From positions 62,001 through 126,000 of the forward strand of contig CAMZGD010000003.1 of assembly GCA_947306365.1 (NCBI GenBank): DNA of 64,000 bases, given 5' to 3'. The translations under genes and the position numbers were made by a program. Source of the stretch: an uncultured Bacteroidales bacterium (lineage in GTDB: Bacteria > Bacteroidota > Bacteroidia > Bacteroidales > UBA932). Within the stretch, counting starts at the first letter, position 1. Every line of letters begins with the position of its first letter. The notes under the pieces are model-generated. The model made no database searches and was not told the origin of the DNA. It saw only the letters and a program-made list of their open reading frames with translations. This document shows positions 1 to 9,108 of this stretch, piece after piece.

Positions 1-195
1 ACAGGGCTGCTGCGTCTCGACGATGCCGTCCACGGCCAGTTGCGCCGTGGCGTTGTAATCGATGGCGCTGGAATGGCGGGCGGGATGACGGAGCGCGAGG
101 TTTCCGGTGGATGTGCGTGTGTCGCAGGCGGTTGCAGCGGCCGCTAACAGGAGCAGGGCGGCGATGGGACGGAGGGAGGAGAATCTGTGTACCAT
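1..195 (-). CDS. Partial lipoprotein with discoidin-like N-terminus, likely glycoside hydrolase
   Basis: The first 65 codons of a minus-strand gene are present; the rest lies left of the window. The ATG is at 193-195. A lipoprotein signal peptide is visible, with a hydrophobic run ending in ATAC, so it should be exported and lipid-anchored. The following stretch (SSAIDYNATAQLAVDGI) resembles the start of F5/8 type C (discoidin) modules that precede catalytic domains in Bacteroidetes glycoside hydrolases. The enzyme class cannot be read from this fragment. It is divergent from the Ntn hydrolase gene at 253. It is absent from the ORF track because it is truncated. Confidence 0.6.
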   Translation of the reverse strand, partial: MVHRFSSLRPIAALLLLAAAATACDTRTSTGNLALRHPARHSSAIDYNATAQLAVDGIVETQQPC

Positions 196-196
196 A

Positions 197-229
197 TTTG
201 CGAAGTTAGCAAAAAAATGTCTATATTTG
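197..229 (+). promoter_or_regulatory. Bacteroidetes-type promoter for the Ntn hydrolase gene
   Basis: TTTG at 197-200 is followed 21 bases later by TATATTTG at 222-229, matching the phylum's -33 TTTG / -7 TAnnTTTG pattern. It predicts transcription starting near 233 and favours the ATG at 253 over the track start at 187, which lies upstream of the promoter. Confidence 0.6.
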
Positions 230-252
230 AAGATTATAATGAATTCTGTAAC

Positions 253-1398
253 ATGAAAGGACTGAAGCTGTTCCTGAAGGTGCTGCTGGCGGTGGTCGTA
301 TTGCTGCTGCTGGCGGTCGCACTGGTCTGGCAGGGCGAGATCCGCACCCTTTCCACCGTCAGGCAGGTGGAAGGCAATCCCTATCTCTATACGATGGAGT
401 ACAAGGCCGCGTACGACCTGGACGATGTGGTCGAGAAGGACGCCGACACCAATGCCGAGCTGCTGGATTATGTGATCACCCGCGTGGGGAAAGGCTTGCC
501 AATCAAAATCCAAAGTTCTCAAGTAGCAGATGAGAACGGTGAGCTCAAGACATTCAATTGCACGAGTTTCCAGGCGAAACAGGCTGAAGGCGACGGCTAC
601 TGGTACGGCCGTAACTACGACTATTACAAGAACCCGACCCTGGTGACGATCTCCCATCCGAAAAAGGGCTACGCCTCCATCGGCGTGAGCGACATGTCGC
701 ACATCGGCTACGGGCTCGACAAGCTGCCGGTGAAGTTCCTTTCGCGCATCAACTGCCTAGCGGCCATCTATGCGCCGGTCGACGGCATCAACGAGAAGGG
801 CCTCTGCACCTCCATCATGGCACTGCCCAGACAGGCCTCGCAGCAGGATACCGAAAAGCACGACGTCGGCACGTCGATGATCATGCGCCTGTGGCTCGAC
901 CGCTGCGCGACGGTGGAAGAGGCGCTGGCCCTGCTGGAAACCGTGGACGTCCGGCACGACGCCCTCGTGGGCGCCGGCTACCATTATATGGTCGCCGACG
1001 CGACGGGCGCCTGCGTGGTCGTGGAGTTCGACAAGGACGACGCCTGGAAGACGATCGTCGTGCGCAAGGACCCCGCGGAACACGCGATGCTGGTGACCAA
1101 CCACCTGCTCAATCCGAAACACTATACCACGGAACCCGACATCGCCGTCGGCAACCCGCACAGCCGCAGCTGGTGGCGTTACGAGACGGCAGGGGCGTAT
1201 CTTCGCGACCACGACGGCATCCTGACGCTGGAGCAGGCGCAGGAATGCCTCGCGCTGGTGCACTGGGTGGATCTCCCGATTCCCGGAGACGAGGTCGAGG
1301 ACACGCAGTACAGCAACGTGTACGACCAGCGGAACCTTACGCTGTCGCTCCGCAACTGGAACGACTACGGTACGACGCACACCTTCGTGCTGAAATGA
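253..1398 (+). CDS. Linear amide C-N hydrolase (Ntn superfamily, choloylglycine hydrolase/C45-like)
   Basis: The product is 381 aa. I start it at the ATG at 253, not 187, because the promoter lies between them and this start gives a clean N-terminal membrane segment (LKVLLAVVVLLLLAVALVW). The likely catalytic cysteine is in NCTSF, followed by the family's GRNYDY motif. Relatives cleave linear amide bonds (bile-salt amidases, penicillin acylases, acyl-transferases); the substrate here is not readable. In that superfamily the Cys is normally exposed by processing, so the N-terminal membrane stretch may be removed or act as an anchor. The 80 bases before the Cys are AT-richer than the rest of the gene. 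A short gap separates it from the M13 peptidase gene, so the two may be co-transcribed. Confidence 0.75.
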   Translation: MKGLKLFLKVLLAVVVLLLLAVALVWQGEIRTLSTVRQVEGNPYLYTMEYKAAYDLDDVVEKDADTNAELLDYVITRVGKGLPIKIQSSQVADENGELKTFNCTSFQAKQAEGDGYWYGRNYDYYKNPTLVTISHPKKGYASIGVSDMSHIGYGLDKLPVKFLSRINCLAAIYAPVDGINEKGLCTSIMALPRQASQQDTEKHDVGTSMIMRLWLDRCATVEEALALLETVDVRHDALVGAGYHYMVADATGACVVVEFDKDDAWKTIVVRKDPAEHAMLVTNHLLNPKHYTTEPDIAVGNPHSRSWWRYETAGAYLRDHDGILTLEQAQECLALVHWVDLPIPGDEVEDTQYSNVYDQRNLTLSLRNWNDYGTTHTFVLK

Positions 1399-1430
1399 CA
1401 CAGACAACTGATACATATCCAATCAAGTAA

Positions 1431-3455
1431 ATGAAAAAGATGATTTTCCTGCTGGCTGCAGCGGGGCTCGTGGTGGCCTCCTGCGGCACGAAGCCGGCCA
1501 AGTATGCCGGTATCAACTATGATTACATGGACACGGAGGTCCGTCCCGGCGACGACTTCGCGAAGTACGCGACGGGCCACTGGGGCGATTTCAATCCCCA
1601 GCCGCCGGAGTATCCCCAGTGGGGCGCCTTCACGAAACTCGCCGACGAGAATACCAAGACCCTGGCCAGCCTGATCCAGGAAATCGCGGCCAAGGACAAT
1701 GAAAAGGGGAGCATCGCCCAGAAGATCGGCGACCTCTACAACATGGCCATGGACTCGGTGCGCCTGAACGCCGACGGTGCGGCGCCGCTGAAGGCCCACC
1801 TGGCCGAGATCGACGCGCTGGACAGCCGGGAGGCGCTTCTGCACCATTGCGCCGTCGAGCACGACAACATCCTCTTCGGCATGTATGTCGCTGCCGACGA
1901 GAAGGACTCCGACAACAACATCGTTTCCATCGGCCAGGGCGGCCTGACCCTGCGCAACAAGGAGTATTATTCTTCCCAGGATCCCCAGAACGTGATGGTC
2001 CGGGAGGCCACGAAGGAGCATATGAAGAACCTCTTCGTGCTGGCGGGCTATGACGAGGCCGTCGCGCAGGAGAAGGTGCAGCGCATCTGGGCCCTCGAGA
2101 CTGAGTTGGCCGCCGCGCATTACTCCATGGAAGAGCAGCGCATCCCCGAGAAGAACTACCACAAGATGACCGTCGACGAACTGACGGCCGTCTGTGCGCC
2201 CTTCGACTGGAAGACCTACCTGAAGGATTACCGTTACGACAAGACCACGGAGGTCGACCTCGGCCAGCCCGAGCCGGTGGCCAAGGCCTGCCGGCTGCTG
2301 ATGACCGCCCCGCTTGAAACCCTCAAGGACGTCTATCGCTGGCAGATCATCAGCGGCGGATCCTCCCTGCTGTCCGACGATTTCATCCAGGAGAATTTCG
2401 AATACAGCCGCAAGATCTACGGCACGCAGGAAGTTACCCCGCGCTGGAAACGTGCCGTCAGCCTGGTGGACGGCCTGATGTCCGACGCCGTCGGCCAGAT
2501 GTACGTGGAGAAATACTTCCCGCCGGAGGCCAAGAAGGAGATGCTCGAACTGGTCGGCAACCTGCAGAAATCGCTGGGAGAACGCATCCAGGCACAGGAA
2601 TGGATGACCGACGAGACCAAGGCCAAGGCACTCGACAAACTGGCCGCCTTTACCGTGAAGGTGGGCTATCCCGACAAGTGGGACGACCTGACCCCGCTGG
2701 TGATCGACCCGTCCAAGTCGCTCTACGAGAATGCCCGCGCCGCTTCCGAGTTCTACTGGGACCTGAATTACGACAAACGGTACAACAAGCCGGTCGACAA
2801 GGACGAATGGCTGATGCCCGCCCAGATGGTCAACGCCTACTACAACCCGACGACCAACGAGATCTGCTTCCCCGCCGGCATCCTGCAGCCGCCGTTCTTC
2901 GACCTCAAGGCTGACGCCGCCGCCAACTACGGCGCCATCGGCGTGGTCATCGGCCACGAGATGACCCACGGCTTCGACGACCAGGGCCGCCTCTACACGA
3001 AGGAGGGCAACCTCGAGAACTGGTGGACCGACGCCGATGCGGAGGCCTTCAAGAAGCCTTGCGACGCGATGGTCGATTACTTCAACACCCTGTGGGTGAT
3101 TCCGGACGAGCTGCACGCGAACGGTACGCTCTGCCTCGGCGAGAACATCGCCGACCACGGCGGCCTGAACATCGCCTTCAACGCCTTCCAGTTATGGCAG
3201 AAAGAACACGGCCGGCTGAAAGACGACAACGGCTTCACGCCGGAACAGCGCTTCTTCCTTTCCTATGCGAACGTCTGGGCGGGCAGCACCTCGGATGAGA
3301 TGCTCCGTTATCTCACGATGATGGATGTCCACTCCGTGCACTTCCTCCGCATCAACGGTGGCCTGGCCCAGTGCGACTACTGGTACGATGCCTTCGACAT
3401 CCAGCCGGGCGACGCCTACTACGTGGCGCCTGAAGACCGCGTGAAGGTGTGGTAG
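1431..3455 (+). CDS. M13 family zinc metallopeptidase (neprilysin/PepO-like lipoprotein)
   Basis: This 674-aa protein has a lipoprotein signal peptide (VVASCGT) and the full M13 architecture: a long N-terminal helical domain, then the zinc motif HEMTH near residue 508 and the third-ligand motif ENIAD near residue 570. The C-terminus has the family's late conserved stretch but ends in VKVW, not the usual CxxW form. Length matches bacterial M13 enzymes (about 670-700 aa). It should act outside the inner membrane on peptides. The gene starts 32 bases after the Ntn hydrolase stop and converges with the PAS gene with one base between stops. Confidence 0.93.
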   Translation: MKKMIFLLAAAGLVVASCGTKPAKYAGINYDYMDTEVRPGDDFAKYATGHWGDFNPQPPEYPQWGAFTKLADENTKTLASLIQEIAAKDNEKGSIAQKIGDLYNMAMDSVRLNADGAAPLKAHLAEIDALDSREALLHHCAVEHDNILFGMYVAADEKDSDNNIVSIGQGGLTLRNKEYYSSQDPQNVMVREATKEHMKNLFVLAGYDEAVAQEKVQRIWALETELAAAHYSMEEQRIPEKNYHKMTVDELTAVCAPFDWKTYLKDYRYDKTTEVDLGQPEPVAKACRLLMTAPLETLKDVYRWQIISGGSSLLSDDFIQENFEYSRKIYGTQEVTPRWKRAVSLVDGLMSDAVGQMYVEKYFPPEAKKEMLELVGNLQKSLGERIQAQEWMTDETKAKALDKLAAFTVKVGYPDKWDDLTPLVIDPSKSLYENARAASEFYWDLNYDKRYNKPVDKDEWLMPAQMVNAYYNPTTNEICFPAGILQPPFFDLKADAAANYGAIGVVIGHEMTHGFDDQGRLYTKEGNLENWWTDADAEAFKKPCDAMVDYFNTLWVIPDELHANGTLCLGENIADHGGLNIAFNAFQLWQKEHGRLKDDNGFTPEQRFFLSYANVWAGSTSDEMLRYLTMMDVHSVHFLRINGGLAQCDYWYDAFDIQPGDAYYVAPEDRVKVW

Positions 3456-3456
3456 C

Positions 3457-3801
3457 CTAAGCTTTCGGCTTCCGCACGCGGTGGGGGACCGTTTCGGGCA
3501 GGACCATCGACAGTTCCATGAACCCCGCGTACTGGTCGCCGTCATACCAGGGCGTCTGGAAGATCAGCTTCCGGACGCCTTCTTTTTCTACCGTATAGAC
3601 ATTGGTCCGGGGGTTCTCCAGCAGGTCGGCAAGCAGCGAACGGGCGGGTTCCGGATGGCAGTCCAGCACGTTGTCGCCGATGATTTCCTGCCCGGGTTTC
3701 AGGAAGGTGCGGCGGGATTTCCGGTTCATGTCGAGGATGGTGCCGTCCTTGGCGCAGATCGTCACGGCCACGTCGGCCCCTTCGAAATAGTCTCTTTTCA
3801 T
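3457..3801 (-). CDS. Small stand-alone PAS-domain protein
   Basis: The 114-aa product is little more than one PAS domain: it shows AVTICAKDGTILDMN and a GDNVLDCHPEPA segment typical of PAS cores. No output domain, signal peptide or membrane segment is visible, so it is a cytoplasmic sensor module or a partner of another regulator. It has its own -7 box (3825-3832, minus strand) about 24 bases upstream. The ligand or cofactor is unknown. Confidence 0.75.
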   Translation of the reverse strand: MKRDYFEGADVAVTICAKDGTILDMNRKSRRTFLKPGQEIIGDNVLDCHPEPARSLLADLLENPRTNVYTVEKEGVRKLIFQTPWYDGDQYAGFMELSMVLPETVPHRVRKPKA

Positions 3802-3824
3802 GGCGAGTGGATGGTATTGGATTG

Positions 3825-3832
3825 CAAAAATA
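3825..3832 (-). promoter_or_regulatory. -7 box for the PAS gene
   Basis: On the minus strand this reads TATTTTTG, a perfect TAnnTTTG. It predicts a start near 3821 and a leader of about 20 bases to the ATG at 3801. Confidence 0.55.
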
Positions 3833-3853
3833 GGAAAAAAGGATTTTTATGGT

Positions 3854-3861
3854 TACTTTTG
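3854..3861 (+). promoter_or_regulatory. -7 box for the M23 peptidase gene
   Basis: TACTTTTG matches TAnnTTTG and lies 28 bases before the chosen ATG at 3890. The ORF-track start at 3800 would be upstream of this promoter, supporting the downstream ATG. It is divergent from the PAS promoter. Confidence 0.55.
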
Positions 3862-3889
3862 CCCGACATACGAAACGCTGAACCACCCG

Positions 3890-4867
3890 ATGAAGAAAAC
3901 CATACTCTCCCTTTTCCTGTTTGTCCTGGCCGTGCACGGCATCGCCTTTGCCCAGGATCCGGACAGCGTGTACTTCGAAAGGTACGAGTTGAACGAGATC
4001 CACGACGATTCCGATTCCGTGCTGATGCTCGTACGGCCGATGGACACGATCGACACGCAGGACAAGTATGTAAAGATCGTCCTGTTCAACGACCATACCT
4101 GGGACTACATCGAGCTCGAGCGCCCCGACATCGACACGACGGGCCTGTTCGAGGCCTGGGACGTGGAATCGATCCACGCCTACCGTGACGTGAAGGTTTC
4201 TGACCTGCCCGAATCGGTCGACCTGCTGCTGGTCGACTCGGACCACCGGTTCGTGGCGCCGATCATCGGGCGCAGGAGTTCCACGTTCAAGTATCGGAAG
4301 GGGCGGGCGCACAACGGGATCGACATTCCGCTGCGCATCGGCGACACCATCCGTTCGCCGTTCGACGGCGTGGTGCGCTATGTCGGCGGCGGAAAGGCTA
4401 CCGGCGGCTACGGAAACCTGATCGTGGTCCGTCATCCCAACGGCCTGGAAACCTACTACGGACACCTGTCGGAACTCCTCGTGTCGGAGAACGACCTGGT
4501 GGCGGCGGGCGAGCCGATCGGCCTGGGCGGCAGCACGGGCCGGAGCACGGGACCGCACCTGCATTTCGAGACGCGCTATATGGGCAAGCCGTTCGATCCG
4601 GAACGGGTCATCAATTTCGACAACGGAACGCTCCGCGATACGATACTGACCATCAAGCGCCATTATTTCAACGTGGGTTCGCACTACGGGATGACCGACA
4701 AGCAGTCGAAGGCGGTCACGGAAGCGGTCTACTACCGGGTAAAGAAGGGCGACACGCTCGGTAAGATCGCCCAGAAACACCATACGACGGTCAATGCGAT
4801 CTGCCGGCTCAACGGCATCAGTTCCAAGAAAGTGCTGCAGATCGGCCAGCGCATCCGTGTGCGCTGA
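3890..4867 (+). CDS. M23 family metalloendopeptidase with C-terminal LysM domain
   Basis: The product is 325 aa from ATG 3890. A Sec signal peptide (ends GIAFAQ) is followed by a N-terminal region without recognised motifs, then an M23 (LytM/lysostaphin) domain with HNGID (about residue 141) and HLHFE (about residue 223) supplying the zinc ligands, and a C-terminal LysM module (YYRVKKGDTLGKIAQKH). The family cleaves peptidoglycan cross-bridges, and LysM binds the glycan. It is therefore likely a periplasmic murein hydrolase or a divisome/elongation factor. It converges with the SirB1-like gene, with a GC hairpin between. Confidence 0.9.
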   Translation: MKKTILSLFLFVLAVHGIAFAQDPDSVYFERYELNEIHDDSDSVLMLVRPMDTIDTQDKYVKIVLFNDHTWDYIELERPDIDTTGLFEAWDVESIHAYRDVKVSDLPESVDLLLVDSDHRFVAPIIGRRSSTFKYRKGRAHNGIDIPLRIGDTIRSPFDGVVRYVGGGKATGGYGNLIVVRHPNGLETYYGHLSELLVSENDLVAAGEPIGLGGSTGRSTGPHLHFETRYMGKPFDPERVINFDNGTLRDTILTIKRHYFNVGSHYGMTDKQSKAVTEAVYYRVKKGDTLGKIAQKHHTTVNAICRLNGISSKKVLQIGQRIRVR

Positions 4868-4874
4868 CCTTCGT

Positions 4875-4890
4875 CCGCCCGTCCGGGCGG
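4875..4890. terminator. GC hairpin between convergent genes
   Basis: CCGCCC and GGGCGG form a 6-bp stem around a GTCC loop, placed between the stop codons at 4867 and 4891. No T-run follows on either strand, so it is a plausible bidirectional terminator or RNA-end stabiliser, not a classical intrinsic terminator. Confidence 0.35.
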
Positions 4891-5769
4891 CTATTCCGGT
4901 TCGTCGATGGTCAGGAAGCGTTCCGGGCCGAGACAGTTGAGGGCGCGGTCGATGACCGCGCTCATCTTTTCATCCTTCCGGTTGGCGTGGATGTAGAGCA
5001 GCGATTCGAGGTAGAGGGTGAGCATCGCCGATTCGTCGCGCCGCCGGAACGACTGCGCGTCGATCTTCAGGCCGGTGGCCTTCATGAAGGTGTCGAGACG
5101 GTCTTTCAGGAAGATCTCGCCGCCCCGGTAGATGTTGATGTAAAACAGGACTTTCCCGTCTTCCACATAGACCGGGATGAACCCGCCCGGGAAACAGACC
5201 AGTTCTACGGGAATGCCTGCCACCTGGCAGATCATCAGGTAGATGAAGGCCAGGACGAAGGGATTGCCGTCGCGGGTGCGGAGCGTGTCGCCGATCCGGG
5301 CATATTGCGGGTCGCGGAGCTGCACGTCGTAAACGGTGAATTTCAGCCGGTGGAAGAAGATGTGGTTGAGGATGCGGATGTTCTCCACGCCGGTGCGCAG
5401 ATCGGAGTTTTCGGCCAGGTATTCCTGCGAGCAGCGGTAGAACAGGTCTTCGTAGCGCTCGCGCTGCAGCGTGTAGTCGAACAGGGAACTGAGGATCCAG
5501 CTGCCTTCGAAGAGCGAGAGCGGACCGGGCGTGCGCGTGATGAAATCCTGCAGGTCGGCCAGCTTGAATTCCGTGTTGAGGCTGCGGGCGCGGGTGACGA
5601 TGGCCGCCTTGCGGGCGGAATCGGTTTCGCGTTCGGCGCGGTTGCGGAGCGACCGGACGACCTCGGGGCCGAAACTGCGCAGCCGGTTGTCCACGAGTTC
5701 GGTCACGACCGTGTCGCGATCGTCGAACAGGGCGACGAGCGATTCGAGTTCTTCCGGATCGACGGCCAT
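4891..5769 (-). CDS. SirB1/transglutaminase-like family protein
   Basis: This 292-aa cytoplasmic protein has the layout of the SirB1 N-terminal transglutaminase-like family: an N-terminal helical segment starting VDPEELESLVALFDD, then a core with the DTLRTRDGNPFVLAFIYLMI stretch. The usual Cys of active transglutaminases is not evident in that stretch, so catalytic activity is doubtful. Its ATG lies 4 bases after the nucleoside phosphorylase stop, so the two are almost certainly one operon. The biochemical role of the family is poorly defined. Confidence 0.7.
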   Translation of the reverse strand: MAVDPEELESLVALFDDRDTVVTELVDNRLRSFGPEVVRSLRNRAERETDSARKAAIVTRARSLNTEFKLADLQDFITRTPGPLSLFEGSWILSSLFDYTLQRERYEDLFYRCSQEYLAENSDLRTGVENIRILNHIFFHRLKFTVYDVQLRDPQYARIGDTLRTRDGNPFVLAFIYLMICQVAGIPVELVCFPGGFIPVYVEDGKVLFYINIYRGGEIFLKDRLDTFMKATGLKIDAQSFRRRDESAMLTLYLESLLYIHANRKDEKMSAVIDRALNCLGPERFLTIDEPE

Positions 5770-5773
5770 GGTC

Positions 5774-6652
5774 TCAGGCGGTCAGGGTGTCGAGGGCCCG
5801 CTCCAGCAGCTGCGCCATCAGCGGCTTGTAGTCCGGATTGCTTTCCTTGACGTGGCGGTTGGCGATGGCCAGGCAGACCGTGGCGGCATCGTGGCCGAGC
5901 AGGGCGGCCAGGCCGGCGAGGGCGGAGCTCTCCATTTCGATGTTGGTTACGCGGTACCCGGCGTATTCGAAGCTTTCCAGTTTCTCGATCAGGTCGGGCA
6001 TCGTGAGTCTCAGGCGGACGGAGCGTCCCTGCGGCCCGTAGAAGCCTGGCGCGGAGACGGTCATTCCCTTCACGGTCCAGGGACTGAACCGGTCGACGAG
6101 TTCCTGGCTGGCGCGGACGAAGTAGGGGCGCCCGAGCCGCTGCGGCCAGTCCATATGCCGGACGAAGGCAGTTTCGAAATCTTCGAGGAAGATCTTTTCG
6201 CCGTCTTTGTACCAGTTGAGCACGCCGTCGAAGCCGATGGAGATGTGGCTCAGGATGTAGCTGCCCAGCGGGATGTCGGGCTGCGCGGCGCCGCAGGTGC
6301 CGATGCGCAGGATCTTGAGGCGGCGGTGCGCCTTCTTCGGGCGGCGCGTCTTGAAATCGATGTTGGCCAGGGCGTCGAGCTCCGTCATCACGATGTCGAT
6401 GTTGTCGGTGCCGATGCCGTGGGAAAGGGCGGTGACGCGCCTGCCGTGGTAGGTGCCGGTGATGGTGTGGAACTCCCGCGAACTCTTGTCGAGCTCGATG
6501 GTGTCGAAGTGCGTGGCGATGGTGCTCACGCGGCCCGGGTCGCCCATCATGATGACGATGTCGGCGAGGTCCTCGGGCAGGATATGGAGATGGAACACGG
6601 AACCATCATCGTTGATGATCAGTTCCGAGCTGGGAATGGGCTTGTCGTTCAT
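5774..6652 (-). CDS. Nucleoside phosphorylase (uridine phosphorylase-like, PNP/UDP family)
   Basis: The product is 292 aa from the ATG at 6650-6652; the track's 537-aa version adds upstream frame with no coding character. Phosphate- and nucleoside-binding signatures of the PNP/UDP superfamily are visible: MGDPGRV near residue 32, ILRIGTCGAAQPDIPLGSY mid-protein, and NIEMESSALAGLAALLGH toward the C-terminus. It would cleave nucleosides to base and ribose-1-phosphate for salvage. It is the first gene of a two-gene operon with the SirB1-like gene and is divergent from the GH3 gene. Confidence 0.9.
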   Translation of the reverse strand: MNDKPIPSSELIINDDGSVFHLHILPEDLADIVIMMGDPGRVSTIATHFDTIELDKSSREFHTITGTYHGRRVTALSHGIGTDNIDIVMTELDALANIDFKTRRPKKAHRRLKILRIGTCGAAQPDIPLGSYILSHISIGFDGVLNWYKDGEKIFLEDFETAFVRHMDWPQRLGRPYFVRASQELVDRFSPWTVKGMTVSAPGFYGPQGRSVRLRLTMPDLIEKLESFEYAGYRVTNIEMESSALAGLAALLGHDAATVCLAIANRHVKESNPDYKPLMAQLLERALDTLTA

Positions 6653-6719
6653 GTTTTCAGTCGTTAAAAAACAAATATCGAAATTATTTTGTAAATTCAC
6701 AAGTCCAAACGACCGTCCG

Positions 6720-9107
6720 ATGAAATTCCGATTCCCCCGTGCTCCGTTTATGGCAATCCTGTCACTCCTGGTCGTTTTCGCCGGGTGCAGGCCCGGTTGG
6801 ACGGATCCGGGGCGGGATCCCGGCCGAAGGGCCGATGCGCTGCTGCGGACGATGACGCTGGAGGAAAAGGTCGGACAGCTGCTCTGCCCGCTGGGCTGGC
6901 CGATGTACGAGAAGGCTGCCGACGGCAGTGTCCGCCGGTCTGCGGCGGGCGACGCCTTCATCGGGGCGCAGCACGGTGGCGCGCTTTGGGCGACCTTCCG
7001 GGCCGATCCCTGGACACAGAAGACGCTGGAGACCGGACTCAGTCCGGTTGAAGCGGCCGGTCTGTCGGACAGGCTCCCGGACAAAATTCCGCTGTTCCTG
7101 TTCGAAGAAGCGCCGCACGGGCACATGGCCATCGGCACGACGGTTTTCCCGACGGGCATCGGCCTGGCGTCCACGTGGGATCCGGCCCTGTTGGAGGCCG
7201 TCGGACGGGTAATCGGAACGGAATTGCGGGCGCAGGGCGCCACGATGGCGCTGGGGCCGGTGATCGACCTGGCGCGTGAGCCGCGCTGGTCGCGGGTGGA
7301 GGAAACCTTTGGCGAAGACCCCTTCCTGACGGGCGAGCTGGCGGCGGCGATGGTGCAGGGCTCCGCGTCGCAGGGCGTGACCGCCACGTTGAAGCATTTC
7401 GTGGCCTATGGCGTCCCCTCCGGCGGCCACAACGGGAATCCGTCTTCCGTCGGCGAACGGGAATTGCGCGAATGCTTCCTGCCGCCGTTCCGGCGTGCCG
7501 TCGAAGCCGGCGCCGGGGGCGTGATGACCTCCTACAATTCCGTCGACGGAATGCCCTGCACGGCCAGCGAGGCGCTGCTGACCGGCGTGCTGCGCGATGC
7601 GTGGGGCTTCGACGGCCTGGTCATCTCCGACCTGGGCAGCATCGACGGGCTGGCTACGACACACCACATTGCCGCCGACCGGCAGGAGGCTGCCGAACTG
7701 GCCCTGAAAGCGGGCGTGGACATCGACCTGGGCGCCGGATGCTATCCGCTGCTGGTCCAGTCTGTCCGCGACGGTCGCATCCCGGAAAAATGGGTTGACC
7801 GGGCCGTACGCCGCGTCCTGACCCGGAAATTCGCTGCGGGCCTGTTTGACCGTCCGGTCGCCGACGCCCGGGCAGCCGATTCGGCCGTCCATTCACCGGC
7901 GCACCTTGCGACGGCGCTTGCCGCGGCACGTGCGGGCGTGACGTTGCTCGAAAACAACGGCATCCTTCCCCTGAAACCGGATACGCGCATCGCCCTGGTG
8001 GGGCCGAATGCCGACAATGCTTACAACCAGTTGGGCGACTATACGGCGCCGCAGTCCGAAGGAAAGGTCGTCACGATGCTGGACGGTCTCCGGGCGCGCG
8101 GTGCGAAGGTGAGCTATGCGAAAGGGTGTGCCGTCCGCGACACGCAGGCCGACGGCATTGCCGAAGCGGTACGTGCCGCCCGCGCCGCCGACGTGGTGGT
8201 GGCGGTGGTCGGCGGTTCCTCGGCGCGCGATTTCCGCACTTCCTACGAAGATACGGGCGCGGCCGTGACCGATGCGGCCACGGTCAGCGACATGGAGTCC
8301 GGCGAAGGATTCGACCGGAGTTCCCTCGACCTTCCGGGCCTGCAGCCGTCGCTGCTGAAAGCGCTGAAGGCTGCCGGCAAGCCGCTGGTGGTGGTCTATG
8401 TCGAAGGCCGTCCGCTCGACAAGCGCTGGGCGAAGGAAAACGCCGATGCGTTGCTGACGCTCTGGTACCCGGGCGAGCAGGGCGGTACGGCGCTGGCCGA
8501 CGTCCTTTTCGGCGACTGGAATCCGGCCGGCCGGCTGCCGGTGAGCGTTCCCCGCGATGCGGGCCAGCTGCCGGTGTATTACAACCAGCGCATCCCCGCC
8601 GGCCACGACTACGTGGAAGAACCCGCCTCGCCGCTGTATCCGTTCGGCTACGGCCTGTCTTATACTACATTCTCATACGCCAACCTTCGGGTTGAGATCG
8701 ACGATCCGGAATCGTGCGCAAGCCTGGTGGAGCGGCAGGTTCTTCCGGACCCCGGCGCCCCCGCCGGGTCCGGAATGGTCCTGCCGCGCGTAGGCCGTTT
8801 GGAGAATGTCGTCGCCCGCGTCGATGTGACGAACACGGGCGGTCGCGACGGCGAGGAAGTCGTCCAGTTCTATGTGATCGACGAAGTCGCCTCGACCGTG
8901 CGGCCGCGCAAACAGCTCTGCGGTTTCGCGCGCGTCGCCATCCCGGCAGGGGAGACCCGTACCGTGACGGTTCCGGTCGGACGCCATTCCCTCGAACTGG
9001 TCGACGCGGCCGGAAATACCGTCGTCGAACCCGGTACGTTCCGCATCCAGGCGGGCGCCTCTTCCGAAGATATCCGTTGTGAAACCATCCTAACCTATAC
9101 GCCCTGA
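6720..9107 (+). CDS. GH3 family beta-glycosidase (lipoprotein)
   Basis: The product is 795 aa from ATG 6720; the upstream track start overlaps the divergent phosphorylase gene. A lipoprotein signal ends VVFAGC. The GH3 N-domain carries TLKHFVAYG (about residue 225) and the nucleophile Asp in LVISDLGS (about residue 303). The C-terminal domain shows LLENNGILPLK, and a terminal fibronectin-III-like part carries the typical YPFGYGLSYT. GH3 enzymes release terminal beta-linked glucose or xylose; the exact sugar is not readable. The GH29 gene starts one base after its stop, so both likely act together on a host or plant glycan. Confidence 0.93.
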   Translation: MKFRFPRAPFMAILSLLVVFAGCRPGWTDPGRDPGRRADALLRTMTLEEKVGQLLCPLGWPMYEKAADGSVRRSAAGDAFIGAQHGGALWATFRADPWTQKTLETGLSPVEAAGLSDRLPDKIPLFLFEEAPHGHMAIGTTVFPTGIGLASTWDPALLEAVGRVIGTELRAQGATMALGPVIDLAREPRWSRVEETFGEDPFLTGELAAAMVQGSASQGVTATLKHFVAYGVPSGGHNGNPSSVGERELRECFLPPFRRAVEAGAGGVMTSYNSVDGMPCTASEALLTGVLRDAWGFDGLVISDLGSIDGLATTHHIAADRQEAAELALKAGVDIDLGAGCYPLLVQSVRDGRIPEKWVDRAVRRVLTRKFAAGLFDRPVADARAADSAVHSPAHLATALAAARAGVTLLENNGILPLKPDTRIALVGPNADNAYNQLGDYTAPQSEGKVVTMLDGLRARGAKVSYAKGCAVRDTQADGIAEAVRAARAADVVVAVVGGSSARDFRTSYEDTGAAVTDAATVSDMESGEGFDRSSLDLPGLQPSLLKALKAAGKPLVVVYVEGRPLDKRWAKENADALLTLWYPGEQGGTALADVLFGDWNPAGRLPVSVPRDAGQLPVYYNQRIPAGHDYVEEPASPLYPFGYGLSYTTFSYANLRVEIDDPESCASLVERQVLPDPGAPAGSGMVLPRVGRLENVVARVDVTNTGGRDGEEVVQFYVIDEVASTVRPRKQLCGFARVAIPAGETRTVTVPVGRHSLELVDAAGNTVVEPGTFRIQAGASSEDIRCETILTYTP

Positions 9108-9108
9108 T

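Noticed and set aside
1365-3158. 597-aa minus-strand ORF opposite the M13 peptidase
   Set aside because: Shadow frame; the plus strand holds HEMTH and ENIAD in the right order.
6653-6719. Promoters for the phosphorylase and GH3 genes
   Set aside because: GATATTTG (minus) and TTATTTTG (plus) each miss the -7 consensus by one base, and neither has a -33 TTTG at the right distance.
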